A stretch of DNA of 64,000 nt from Norana najaformis (Eukaryota > Annelida > Clitellata > Crassiclitellata > Hormogastridae): positions 15,665,306 to 15,729,305 of the forward strand of contig OZ029921.1 of assembly GCA_964023275.1 (NCBI GenBank), in the 5' to 3' direction. Made by a program: the position numbers and the translations under genes. This document shows, piece after piece, positions 1-11,088 of the stretch (positions within the stretch are counted from its first letter, which is position 1; every line of letters starts with the position of its first letter). Below the pieces are notes generated by a model that had not been told where the DNA came from, did not search any database, and was given only the letters and a program-made list of their open reading frames with translations.

Positions 1-579
1 ATTACAGGCTACTTCAATATACGTGGCAATAATCCTTTCTAAACCATTGCTTCAGTATTCTTCACCCTATTGCATCCACTAATCTGGCCATATCAGATTT
101 CCCACCCACTTTCACAAGCAAATACTCCACCTCATTAAAACATCATTAACTCTTAAGTCTATCATCTGATATCTTTTTCTGTTTTGATACACCATCTGAT
201 CATTATCCCACTGGCCTGTAGCTTCATTTGTTAAAGCGTATGTCAAGGCGCCTTTGGGCGTGGGGATGCCGGTTTGCACACCTGTAAGCTATTTTAATCT
301 CGGGCTAGCACGGTCCGTACAAGGGAACCTTAAATGGCGTGACACACATTCAAATGATACAGCGGTGGTGAAGAACCTTACCCAATAAATTCATTGAAAA
401 ATGAGCAGGTTCGAGACCATGCGGTCGCCATAGAAAGACACGTGCATTGGCATTACATTTTCTTTTTTCCATCTTCAAATGCCTTAACATCTTACCCATT
501 CCAAGTTCTAGTTCTGTCTTTCATACTTTTGCCGCATTAGCTCGATAAACATCGAAGCCTTTATACGGAATATCTGTTC
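1..579. other. AT-rich stretch, no gene seen
   Basis: I see no supported coding exon here. The segment has many in-frame stops on both strands. It may be a decayed upstream part of the LINE fragment that follows, but no motif proves it. Confidence 0.4.
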
Positions 580-1293
580 AGACCTTGTTTAAATCCCACT
601 TCTCCCTTGATGACCTCTCTAGCCACACCAACAGTCTTTGCACGATTATCGACAAAATCTCTCCTACTCTAACCTAATCCTGCTCCAACTCTAACAATCC
701 TTGGTACAATTCCTATCTTCAGGCCTTCAAATCTATTCGTCGATGCCTTGATCGCGCTTAAAAATACACGTGTGGTCCTCGACTCCACTCTGCCATTAAA
801 TCTGCCACGAATAGATACCAGCACCTTCTAGTTACGGATAAAAGAGATTCCACTCCTTACTAGTTAATTCCCAATCCTCTAACACTCGCCTTTCATGGAA
901 ATCCATGAGCCAACTCCTCTATCTGAACTTCTCCAGCCCACTTCCAAATTCTTTCCGTCTTCTTCAATAGCTGATTCCTTATGTTCTTTCTTTTAGGACA
1001 GAATTACTGCCCCCGTTTTACTCTTCAATCTTTCCTATCCAAAACCAGCAACAATCTACATGCTGTTGCTCTCACCACACTAATGACTGTCTACCCTTCC
1101 CATGTTGATCCTCATTATCTTTCTTCTGAGACTTCTGAGATTCAAATGTTATATCTGTTAAAATCTCTTCCACACAAGCAGTGTATACTTGACCCTATGC
1201 CAACCTTCTTACTTAAGGATTTTGCATCTGTCCTTGTTCCCAACACTACCAAAATAATTAAACTCTCTTTGTCTACCAACCAGTGGGATAAGT
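580..1293 (+). mobile_element. CR1/L2-like LINE fragment (entry to reverse transcriptase)
   Basis: The plus strand, read through a few stops, gives the pre-RT linker typical of CR1-type LINEs: a segment like HTNSLCTIIDKISPT, then PWYNSYLQAFKSIRRCLDRA, then an open 104-residue stretch (981-1295) containing CILDPMPTFLLKDF and TKIIKLSLSTNQW. The family signature is an L-D-P-(L/M)-P-T-x-L-L-K motif followed by (I/V)-N/K-L-S-L-x-T. The copy has internal stops and is truncated before the catalytic palm motif, so it is dead. Assignment to CR1 versus a neighbouring LINE clade is inferred from motif style only. Confidence 0.6.
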
Positions 1294-1669
1294 AAGTCAA
1301 AAATGTTTAAATAGACAGCAAAAAACGATCAAACTGTTGCGAGATTAAATTCCTACCTATCACTGAGGCTACAAGTGCCCATTGTGCTGAACTTGTTAGA
1401 TAAAAAAAACTGACGGATCTAAAGCAGAAGTATTTGAAACGCCATACAGTGTGCTCTGCGGATTTCAGTTTAACAATGACAATGAGAAGTGTAAGTCAAA
1501 AATGTTTAAATAGACTGCAAAAACGATCGAACTGTTGCCAGATTAAATTCCTACCTATCACTGAGGCTACAAGTGCCCATTGTGCTGAACTTGTTAGATA
1601 AAAAAACTGACGGATTTAAAGCAGAAGTATTTGAAACGCCATACAGTGTGCTCATCGGATTTCAGTTTA
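1292..1669. repeat. Tandem duplication, unit about 180 bp (two copies)
   Basis: Copy one (1292-1472) and copy two (1491-1669) both start GTAAGTCAAAAATG and run to GATTTCAGTTTA with only a few substitutions and small indels. An 18-bp spacer separates them. The high similarity points to a recent local duplication. It directly follows the LINE fragment. Confidence 0.9.
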
Positions 1670-3109
1670 TACGACGACGCCAAATAATCTTTCAAAGCTA
1701 TTAGACAAACCATATTAAAAATGTGTTTTAGTTTGATACGTGCTTTCAGAACGTATCTTTAATCGCATATTTTCAGTTGTTAGCCTAAGCTTTTTCATAC
1801 TGCTTATTAAAATCACAGCAGGGGACTTACGTGTGGTAAACCAAGTCAAACGATTTCTTTACACGAGCAGCTACTCGACCGATGTACCCTCCAACTGACG
1901 TCTGCTCACTAGAGCGGATATTTAAGATGTGCGAATGTTTACATAGGCCTATACATGTAGCTGCCTGTTGTACTGGGTGGCGCATATTATTCCGGTTTGG
2001 GAGACTCAAGTGTTTTCCTGACTGAAGCAAATCCTGGTTTTAGCTGGCGACTGTAAGTCGTCAGTGTCTACCAATGAACCAGCAGGATTAAGCCTGATGC
2101 GTCACATGATGAGCGCTGCACACTCTGACCGACAATGTACACTGACTCTGATTAATAAGACGTCCATCAAGTGTAAACAGCCATTGACGACCATAGTTCA
2201 GTAGGCCTAAGTCTGGTGGTCAGTGAAGCATGTTTATCCTGAGAGTCATGAGACGCCTCTTTCTTCATCACGCGCTCTCGTCAAGAAGAGAGCAGAGATA
2301 GATAACATATGTGAGACACTAATGACAGCAAAAGACAAGCATACATTGAAAGATAGAAGGACAGTGAGGAATATATACATATATATAAATATATATAGAG
2401 AGAGAAATAGAGAGAGAGAAACAGAGAAACAGAGCAGGAAGCTGTGAAAAATAAGCTGTTTAGACGCTAATTTATTTTCAACTACCCGGTTCTAATTGTA
2501 TACAAAACAGATGAACTAACTACCCTAGACGCTTTAAACAATTATTAGCAGAAGCTGAACTCGGTTCGTAGCCAGTCCATGGGACACATTCACGTGGACC
2601 GGTTGACTTTCGTTGTTACCAGTTAAAGGTTATAGACTGCAATATGAATTTGCTGCTTGAATAGATATTTAAAATTTGATTGTACTAGGCTATCGATTTT
2701 TGAAATACAAAGATGTATAATCTAGAGTACTCATTACTTTAATTTGAGAAGCATTTATGACTAATAGATTAATGGTCGTTACTGTTAAGTATTAACTTGG
2801 CCCTTTCGGGGTGATTTTCCTTGTTAGTGTGTTAAAAAAGTGGTTCGAATGAAATTGACAGCTAATTGCAGAACTTCGGATCAGCCACCGAGGAGAAAAC
2901 ACAAGAACCCAACACTGTCCATGTTCTTTCAGTTATAAATGAAAATCTTTGATGTCCAAACAGCACCAATGTTCACGTCAAACAGTTTTCACAAAAACAA
3001 TTCATCTACACAGCAATCGTGTTTGGCTTGTTCTAGACTAGCCTTACCTAACCCAACATCAGATTACTGATTTGATTTTATGTCTATACCAAAATACCTT
3101 CTTCGTTAG
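1670..3109. other. Intergenic, no gene seen
   Basis: No exon with coding character was found. A purine-rich patch with short AG/AT runs lies at about 2373-2440. The open frames here are short and have no recognisable domain. Confidence 0.4.
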
Positions 3110-3640
3110 CATCCACGAATTGTTTAGGCCACAGACCCCTGGTGCAGAGAGTTCGAAGTCGTACGGATCGGATAATCTTTAACTGTAGGGGTTCTAAGGT
3201 AAAGAATTCTCTTTCGTCTGACGTCTGTAGAATCAGATTGCAATAGTTTCTGATGAACTATCGGCTTTTATGATCCTTCATCTCGCCAAGAGCTCTTCTC
3301 GCTTCGCTGGAGCTGCGTCAAGACTCTGAAGAGCATCGAAGTCTTTCACGTAGCTATTTGACCGAATAACAATCAACCCAAACTCAAGACACGGATTGTC
3401 TGTGGATCACAGGTTATCACCTCTCAGAAGCCACAGCTTGAATTGATATAACCTCGAAGTTTCACTCGCTTCGACCGGTCGAAACTCTTATCGTTCGATC
3501 ACACGGCACAATCGCCGTGAGCAACCGTTCGATAACGTTACAGATCGGTTTTCCTTTCGATCGAACCACCGTTCTCACAGTTCTTTCCCGATTCGATCCG
3601 AAGTTCGCGGATGAACTTTTGCGAGGCGTCTCACGCCTTC
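3110..3640. other. CpG-rich unexplained block
   Basis: This stretch is visibly richer in CG and TCGA words (for example around 3470-3610) than the AT-rich surroundings. No long open frame, tRNA or terminal repeat was found in it. It abuts the 3' tail of the LINE fragment on its right. It could be an inserted element, a remnant exon or a CpG-rich regulatory region; the sequence alone does not decide. Confidence 0.3.
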
Positions 3641-4076
3641 AATGAATTCCGTAAAACTATTCGTAATCGTAATCGTAAACTCGAAATTTCTAAAGCGCTA
3701 CTTAAAAGCTAAGCGCGTGGCACCAGCTTATTCGCGAGCGCTGCGTCAAGTTAGTGGGGCTAATCCAAAGATGTCATGTCAAGAACCAAGTCCGGTTGCC
3801 AGAAAACCAGAGAGAGAAGGGGAGAGGAGCTGTTAGCTGTTAGGTGGGTTGTGTTTAAGCTGAGAGAATGGGAAGGAAGCATATTCAATGGATCAGGGTG
3901 AGGTTTCTTGAAAAGATGAGATTTCAGTTTTGAAAGGAATACCTGAGAAGTAATAGTTAGTGGGAGTTGAGATGGATGATGGTGGGTAAACAACGGAAGG
4001 GATGGAGGAGCAGACAATTTGAGAAATTCAGGATGGATATCGTTCCAGAGTCGAGGTGCAGTGTATAATGTATGGA
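3640..4076 (-). mobile_element. LINE 3'-end fragment (family A, hexanucleotide tail)
   Basis: The minus strand encodes the usual LINE ORF2 C-terminus: PRLWNDIHPEFLKLS, then FLSKLKSHLFKKPHPDP, matching the generic pattern LWN-(S/D)-(L/I)-P ... F-x-x-x-LK-(T/S)-x-LF. It continues through a 3' UTR and ends in a (TTACGA)n tail at about 3655-3680. Related copies occur at 6866, 11440, 20826, 38470 and 51765. A 5'-truncated copy with a short repeated tail is typical of CR1-type retrotransposition. Confidence 0.65.
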
Positions 4077-4580
4077 TCGGTTAGAGAACTGAAGTAGCTG
4101 AGAGAGAGAGGGAGTCGTTGCATTGCATCTTGTCGAGCATCACAGAAATCGTCTGCTTCAGGCCAAACGACCATCAATCAACCGTTAATTCAAATTTCTT
4201 TATCTGACTCCCTGCTCTCCATATTGTTTTCAAGGCATAGTGGACAGTTTCCCCAATGCATAGTATCAATAAATTTATGCCCTCTGATGCTGTCATATTC
4301 AATTATATGTTGGCCTACGTATTTACATCTAACCTAGCATCACATCGGCTCTACAAACAAACACATCTAACGTAGATACATACGATTGTAAGGATAATAA
4401 ATTGTAAAGATAATCGCTACAATTATTTATAGTTTATTTTGGAAACACTGGTTTATTGATGATTGTCTCCATGTGTGGTTCCTCTGAGCTAATATATTCA
4501 GTGACCCGGATATGCATCGGTTTAAATACGTCTGTTTTATGTTACTTCTGAACATACAAGGCCTTTATTTAATGTTATTG

Positions 4581-4588
4581 GTCCTAGA
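4581..4588. repeat. Left target-site duplication of hAT element
   Basis: GTCCTAGA directly precedes the element terminus CAGTGGCG and is repeated perfectly at 6559-6566 after the other terminus. An 8-bp duplication is the hAT hallmark. Confidence 0.85.
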
Positions 4589-6558
4589 CAGTGGCGTAAA
4601 TCACGGGGGGGGGGACAGAGGAGGACTGTCCTCCCCAAAGTTTTGACTGGGGGATCATCCCCCAAAGTTAAAACTTCTAATGGGGAGACAGTAGGGGGGA
4701 CAGTCTTAAACCAAGCACTGTCCCCTCTGCTTCATCAGACTTTTATCATGAAGTACTGTAGAATTAAATTAATTATATGATAACAGACAGGAACTTTAAG
4801 AAAAGTAGGCATGAATCATGCAAAGACGAAAAGACGACACAGAGCGGAAAGGAGATAGACATAGGCACACAGACACGGCAATGTATGACCCCAAAGGCAA
4901 CTCGTTCATCCGAGTATGGGAACTGGTAGGAAGAGTGCAATCTGTAGGACGGACGGTGGAACTCAAGAATGTGAGGGGAGGATGATGCTGCGATGTATGA
5001 TGAGAGAAAATGAAATGCTACTGAAGTCTGCCACCACATCAGGATGACCAAACACGACCGTGTATCGCGATAGGCCTACAAGGAGAGCTATAAAGAATGC
5101 TAAATATGCGGTAAGGCAGCAGAGAAAGACCACCATATGAGGAAAATAGCCAGGGCTAGAGAGGAAGATAAATATAGAAAGACAAAGGGAATCGAGTTTC
5201 ACTATCAGCAAAACGCTATTGAGGAATTTATTGAAATAGTCATTATTCACTACTACTCCTTGCTATTTGTCTCAGAGTTCGGCACATGGTGTAGTAGCAC
5301 CGTGTTGCGTGTTTAGTTGTTAACGATAGTGTAAGTGATCTAGGCTCCGAGCCATGGCTTCTACTTCTGATGCATCTTCGAAGAATGCTTCAATCAAACG
5401 TCTCAGACAGTCATTATTAAGTTTCAGTTCCAATAAAAAGAAAAAATCGGGTACGTATTACAACCTATAAGTTCCCACATAGGCCTATCATTTCTGAATC
5501 CCATATCCCATAATTTATAAATTTCACATGGGCTTCGGAACCTATATCCGTGGGACGGCTTGAGCCGTCCCAGTTTGAAAAGTTGGGACGGCAGGAATAG
5601 GGTTTTACCGTCCCACTTTTAACTTGAAATTGTAGAAATATTTTGGGTATTTAACTGTTTGTATGACTCACATATTGAACGTTGAAAATGGCTCGGGACT
5701 ACTCACTGGTCAGCTTGCGCTATAAATCTGGACAAGTGATTAAGCAGAGGCTGTTTGGCACTGAGGCTGCCGCTCTCGGCATCTTAGCTGTCATCGCGAA
5801 TATCGAACTTCTGTGTAGTTGTAAGAAATGGTAGTCCTGTCAGCAGAATTTATCGCAGTCGACCTATGAAATGGTCAAGCTCTTCTGGTATATAAATTCG
5901 GAAGAAATGTGTGCCAAGTCTACTGGCACCAGCACATTAGACTATAGCTTAGTCGTCTTAGCCATGGTAACTTGATATCATGAAGTTCAGTCTTAGCAAA
6001 CTGCCCAAGTGTGACTCTAGACATTTGGAACGTTGGCTGTAGAAATATTTGAAGCCTAGGCTCCGATCATTTGAGCAGATATATGGTGTAAGTGAGCATT
6101 AGCCTAGAGTTGCCTAAATAATGAAAATAATTGAACGTGGTGCAAGTAAGAAACGGCAAAACGGCCCCAATTACGAAGTTGGAATGTCGAATTCTACATG
6201 GAAGAAGAAGCTGCAACAGTTCGCTTATGAACATTCGCCGTTTAACTATGCAACGCAGAGCAAGTGAGTCTCTCTATTCCAGGATCGAATTGCACATGAA
6301 GCAACTTACGATACTGACCACTGTCATTGCATTGTTTTCGACAAAAAGGAGCGAAAGGAAGGAAGGAACTAAAGATTGAAGGAACCTTAGGAAGGAAAGA
6401 TGGACGGCAGGAAAGACGGAAAGGATATTTGTGTAGTCTCTGTCCCCCATTTATGTTTACTGTCCCCCTCTGTCCCCCCATTACGAACAAAAAATGCCAA
6501 AAACGTTTCGGCGCTATCGCGCCGTCCCCCCAAAATCATGTACAGATTTTCGCCTCTG
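4589..6558 (+). mobile_element. hAT-superfamily DNA transposon, probably non-autonomous
   Basis: The left end reads CAGTGGCGTAAATC and the right end, reverse-complemented, reads CAGAGGCGAAAATC: 12 of 14 positions agree. Both ends are bounded by the same 8-bp sequence GTCCTAGA. Ends of the form CAGnGGCG with an 8-bp duplication are characteristic of hAT elements. Just inside each end are runs of G or C (4602-4700 and 6440-6535) that can pair. At 1.97 kb the element is too short for an intact transposase plus ends and has no long open frame; one first-exon remnant is visible at 5354-5450. I infer an internally deleted copy mobilised in trans. Confidence 0.8.
5354..5450 (+). pseudogene. Remnant first exon of hAT transposase
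   Basis: An ATG opens a 32-codon segment starting MASTSDASSKNASIKRLRQS, continuing LLSFSSNKKKK, and ending at a good donor (TCGG|GTACGT). A short Ser-rich leader followed by a K-R-x-x-x-S-L-L-S-F pattern and a lysine run is what commonly precedes the BED/TTF-type zinc finger in animal hAT transposases. No downstream exon is recognisable inside the element, so the gene is incomplete. The family reading is by pattern, not alignment. Confidence 0.45.
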
Positions 6559-6566
6559 GTCCTAGA
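6559..6566. repeat. Right target-site duplication of hAT element
   Basis: GTCCTAGA, identical to 4581-4588, immediately follows the terminus CGCCTCTG. Confidence 0.85.
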
Positions 6567-6756
6567 CCAGAGTAAATAGTCGAATAGTGCCATCGCCAGA
6601 TACTGTATATATATGTAGGCTAACTGATGGTAATTTTGGTATGTTCGCCTTCGAACAAAACTGATGGTAATTTTATGAATGATGCCTCGTTTATATGCAT
6701 CATTTCGATTCTGACTGCATTTCAGAAGCACGTAAAAGTCATTATATTAACTATCT

Positions 6757-6830
6757 TGATACATACATACATGCATACATACATGTATATACATACATAC
6801 ATGTATACATACAGATATACATACATAGAT
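6757..6830. repeat. (CATA)n microsatellite
   Basis: Interrupted CATA/CATG/TATA tetranucleotides. A much longer array of the same motif lies at 33418-33633. Confidence 0.9.
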
Positions 6831-6865
6831 ATTCAATTACATTGCATAGGCCTGTGTTCATAATA

Positions 6866-7256
6866 TTGTAAACTCTAAATTTATGAAGCGGTACTTAAAG
6901 CTAAGTATAAAGTTACAGCTTATTCACGAATGATGCTTCAAATCAGAGGGATTATCCAAAAATACCGCATGAAGACCACTATAAGATTTCCAGGAGACCA
7001 GAAAGAGAAGGAAACAGAGGAGCTGTTACGGTGGGTTGTGTTTAGATTGAGATAAATGAAAAGGTGGCAGATTGGATGAACGGTGGTAAGACTTCTTGCA
7101 GACGTAGAACTTTAGGTTTGAATGGAAAGCCTGAGGAATGAAAGATAGACCGACTTGAGGCAGATGATGCTGGATTAACGACAGAGGGGTGGAGGAACGG
7201 AGAATTTGCGAAATCCAGGAGGGAAATCGTTCCAGAGGTGAGGTGCACTGAGGGAT
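6866..7256 (-). mobile_element. LINE 3'-end fragment (family A)
   Basis: This segment aligns with 3640-4076 along its whole length, including the AGCGGTACTTAAAGCTAAG region, GGTGGGTTGTGTTTA, and the block before GATATCGTTCCAGAG / GGAAATCGTTCCAGAG. The minus strand keeps traces of the LINE C-terminus (ISLLDFANSPFLHPS and FPFKPKVLRL). It is more decayed than the 3.6-kb copy. The two copies have the same orientation and flank the hAT insertion, but about 0.3 kb separates this copy from the hAT end. Confidence 0.6.
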
Positions 7257-7552
7257 ATGTTGATATATTCAGATCAGGTCGTACAAGTGGCTCCCATTTC
7301 CATATCTCGCTTCTACGGTCAACGTAATTTTCATTCTCAGGATAATTTTAAACGGAGCTTTATGTTATGACACTTAGTTTATAATAGAACATGCAGATAT
7401 TCATATTATATTTTCTGGAGCCGCTGCTTCCTGTACTCTCCCGATAAGAGTTCGCATCCTTTAACTTTTGATCCGTCTTTCAGGTCGTTAGCGGTGATGA
7501 CACATATTTGAACAACTCAACTTTGAGCGAAATTTCACCATTGCAAGCGTCT

Positions 7553-7909
7553 AAACAAACTTACTAAAACTTACTAGAAAAAGAGTTCCTGAGCGGCAGC
7601 GTAAAGTTGTGTGCTAGTGTGTGTGAGGCAGTCAGTTTACAATCATTTCACAAAAAGGCATTGCACATCTACATATAGGCTGCATATAGTGTTATAGGTT
7701 GCCCTAAATTACCGGGATCCTAGCCCCTTTTGGGTAGACCTTTGCATCCAAATAAGTGTTTTTGTTATTTACATTTGCAATGTTTTATTCTGTTTTTGGA
7801 GCAATAAATAAACAAACTTACTAAAACTTACTATAAAAAGAGTTCCTGAGTGGCAGCGTAAAGTTGTGTGTTAGTATGTGTGAGGCAGTCAGTTTACATC
7901 CATTTCACA
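7553..7909. repeat. Direct repeat pair, 100 bp each
   Basis: 7553-7652 and 7810-7909 share AAACAAACTTACTAAAACTT, then AGAGTTCCTGAG, GGCAGCGTAAAGTTGTGTG and GAGGCAGTCAGTTTAC with about five differences. The intervening 157 bp is unrelated to them. No coding content. Confidence 0.85.
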
Positions 7910-8122
7910 GAAATTCTGAAGCTTTACCTTCATAAAACACAAGAAATCGCAAAAAACGCAATCCTGACTCTGTTAGAACAATTTTCCGTTTCCTAAACGC
8001 TAATTCGGCCTCATAAACCGTGTTAACGTTCAAGGCTCATATGGCTGAGGAATCTTTTGCCTAACAGCTACACAACTTTGCACAGCACTGTAAAAGCCTT
8101 TCAATACAGGTTTCCTGTATGA

Positions 8123-8279
8123 ACGATACATAATATACACATAGGTCTTTAAAATAAGCACATCAATTAAAGTCATTACATGCTTGGTGTACTGGAAACT
8201 CACTGAGTCTCAGATTACTGGCTCATGCGGAGATCAATATGCGCTGAAGATTTGCTCCATGGGCAGGCGTTAGAAGTCA
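8123..8279. repeat. Dispersed repeat, copy 1
   Basis: Runs from ACGATACATAA to GAAGTCA and matches 9595-9747 over about 155 bp at roughly 90 percent by eye, in the same orientation. No transposon terminus recognised. Confidence 0.85.
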
Positions 8280-9594
8280 GCGTACGTATGCGCAGATGTA
8301 TGTACGTATGTACACCTTTTCGTACGCATGCATACAGGCATTAACAACTGACAGTGTAAAGCAGCCTAGAAGCAGTTCGTTACTTTTGACAGGTTGCATT
8401 TGTTGCCAAACACTCCTCAAGATCCCGTCATCGCGAACAAGAAAGACACTCGTTCATGTACTGCTGTGATTGAACTGTTCATGTTTTATTCTATTAATAT
8501 ACAATCAAAAGTAAAAGACTGTGTGTGTTTTCTGGAGTTAACGCTATACTACAAATTTGAGTTTCGAAGTTGACAATTTCGAAAGACCGTCGACATATTT
8601 GGAGGTCGGTATCATTATGAGAAATTGGCACCGCAAGCTTAAGAAGCAAGCTTTTAAAACTTAGGTACGGAAAGACATAGACCTAAATGTAGCGTTGCAG
8701 AACAAATAACTAAGCTTAAGGTGCTTACTATAGCTAGAAATTCATAAACTACACAGATGTATGCCTGATTTTAGCAGTTAGATGAGTTGCGGAGGTTAAC
8801 TCATTCAACATGTTCTATAAATTGGATGCGTGCTTAATGTTTTCTGATTATATTTTTTAAATATATTGACTGGGCAGTATGCGAAGTATATGCATCTTTG
8901 GACTACTCTGGCCACATGAGCCGTACGCAAGAATAAATATTATTCATACTCTGAGCTCTTTTACTTCTAGATAGGCCTATCTACTAATTGGCAAAGGTAC
9001 CAAATTAAAAAAATTAGTATGTGCTTCGACCTGAATAAGATTCTTGAGATGCTTCGATCAAGAGACTTCGAACTGCTCAATACGTTCCGCAGAGAATGTG
9101 CACCAGATATCAGTCAACTTCAATATACATATAACCAGCAATTCAGTGCGACGCGGAGCACTTGAAGATATTACTTTGCCGCTTCTGTAACCAATATGAA
9201 ATCTATTTTGTTTGACTTAATGTGATATTGAATATCTAACAAAATCTAACTTAGACTCAGAATGTGAATGCCCGACACGTGCTTTACTGTTGCTATACTG
9301 CCTCTAAATTGACACATAATAAATCCCATTACCGAGGTAGTAATGAACTCGCACCACTTAAGTTTAGTTCTTCATATAAATAGTTTAAAACAAAAAATAT
9401 AAATAAAAACATGACACATACATACGTATACGTTCAGAGGGATGCGATGCATTCTGTGAAATACATGTATACTTTTAGGATGCGAATAATGTAAACTATC
9501 AGCCAGCAGCAACTACTGCGCATTGTAAGTTAGAATTCCTAGAACTAGATACTTTTACACTTAATGCCTACGTACATCCACATTAGCACCTAAA
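8280..9594. other. Intergenic, no gene seen
   Basis: AT-rich. A small palindromic cluster of CGTACG/GTACGTAT words lies at 8280-8335. No exon or RNA gene was found. Confidence 0.4.
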
Positions 9595-9747
9595 ACGATA
9601 CATAACATACACATAGGTCTTTAAAATAAGCACCTCAATTAAAGTCATTAGATGCTTGGTGTCGTAGAAATTCACTGAGTCTCGGATCACTGGCTCATGC
9701 GGAGATCAATGTGCGCTTAAGATTGGCTGGGCAGGCGTTAGAAGTCA
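9595..9747. repeat. Dispersed repeat, copy 2
   Basis: Second copy of the repeat at 8123-8279, about 1.3 kb away, same orientation. Confidence 0.85.
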
Positions 9748-10760
9748 TTGATACAAAGGTCATTGACACGTCTAGCCTAACTTCTTACTATAGCACAGGA
9801 GAATATGAACGAAATACATGTATCATATATAGACATGAAAGATACCATATACATAATATATATACATATATAGTCGAAGGATCTTCCACGGATTTAGAAA
9901 ACCATAATTCAAACTGAGGCAAGTTTTAAATCTCCCTACAGGATTACTTAAACTGGCCCTATGACCGATATGATCAGGCGCTGAAAAGTCCCTTTTTGCA
10001 GATTTGGCTAACTTTATGTCCAGGTTTTAAGCGAGGAAGGCAATAATCGTAAAGTGTTCGACTTAAACATAAGAAAACATTGGCCACTAAGACCATGCTG
10101 CAATGGGAAAGGTTCATAGACAACTTGCAGAATGCAGGTGAACATTCAAAGACAAAAGTAAGGATTCAAAGGCAAAAGTGAGTACTAGGTCAGGTAGACC
10201 TGATAGAAGACTGGTTCGAAACAATAAGGTCTACTCGGCATAATACATGGATATCCTATATGTCTAACCACATTTATAGGATCCCCGGAAAGGGTGATGA
10301 TCGTCATCAAGAAAAATAACCTTATAACATGGAGCGATGACTGCACAAAGACTACAAAAACAAGAATAGCACAGGCAGACAATAGAATGACATGCATCAT
10401 TGACATAATCGAGCACTATACCACCAAGTTAAAAACAATTAAAGCTAGACCAGAACTTCTTTCGCGTGTGTGGTCACTTTCGATGCCATATCAAATCAGG
10501 AGGTCAAACGGGAGAAACAGCATAGTGTTAAGATGGAAAGCGATTGAAAGCGAAAGACTGATGTAAGAAAGGCGTCCATAGCCTAATCGAAAGATTAAAT
10601 GTAGACAACTGCGGGCTATGAGACGGTGTTGGTGGAGATGATACTGATGATGATGACGACGACCGAATTATTGCCTTTGAAAGGTGTTGTTCATTAATAA
10701 GCTTTTTTCTTATCTTACTTTACCTTACAATGAGCCAAAACCCGCAATGTGGGATAGCCG
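9748..10760. other. Region downstream of TSPEAR, no gene seen
   Basis: This lies just past the TSPEAR stop codon (10761-10763, minus) and would hold its 3' UTR. I see no canonical AATAAA on the minus strand near the stop. Open frames at 10185-10566 overlap on both strands and have no recognisable domain. Confidence 0.35.
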
Positions 10761-11088
10761 CTAGACCATCTTGACTTTGAGGACCTGAGAGATGGTCTCC
10801 TTGTCGTTGGCGTAGACCAAATAGACTTCTCCATCCACGGTAAACGTCTCCCAGTCAGAACATGGAAGTGTTTCCATGTAGTGAACGGGTACGAACTTTT
10901 CCACACCCTGCCATCGATAGATGACGCTTCTTGTGGTAGCCGATGGTATCAATGACCCGTATCTTCCTCCCTCTCCGACACCTGCTCCTGGCCGCCCTCC
11001 GCGCAGCCCGAGTAGCCTCCCTCGGTGGGAGTTTGAAACGACGATGTAGTGGTCTTCGCCAATAGAAAACGCCTCCCAGTCCAGAGCA
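10761..11088 (-). CDS. TSPEAR: TSPEAR exon 9 (EAR repeats 6-7, stop)
   Basis: The acceptor TTTTGTTGCCTAG lies just before T-GCT-CTG; with AG from exon 8 it rebuilds Ser, giving YSALDWEAFSIGEDHYIVVS. EAR 6 continues to SVIYRWQGVEKFVPVHYMET, and EAR 7 is DWETFTVDGEVYLVYAND, ending SQVLKVKMV and TAG. The order IIYRWQG, then a DWE(A/T)F segment, then a basic C-terminus is typical of the TSPEAR end. EAR 6 carries an unusual Gly/Arg-rich loop (LLGLRGGRPGAGVGEGG) between its two halves. Confidence 0.92.

Noticed and set aside
42..42. CRISPR arrays, operons, riboswitches or bacterial promoters anywhere in the window
   Set aside because: No regularly spaced identical repeats with unique spacers and no compact gene clusters. 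The sequence is that of an animal nuclear genome.
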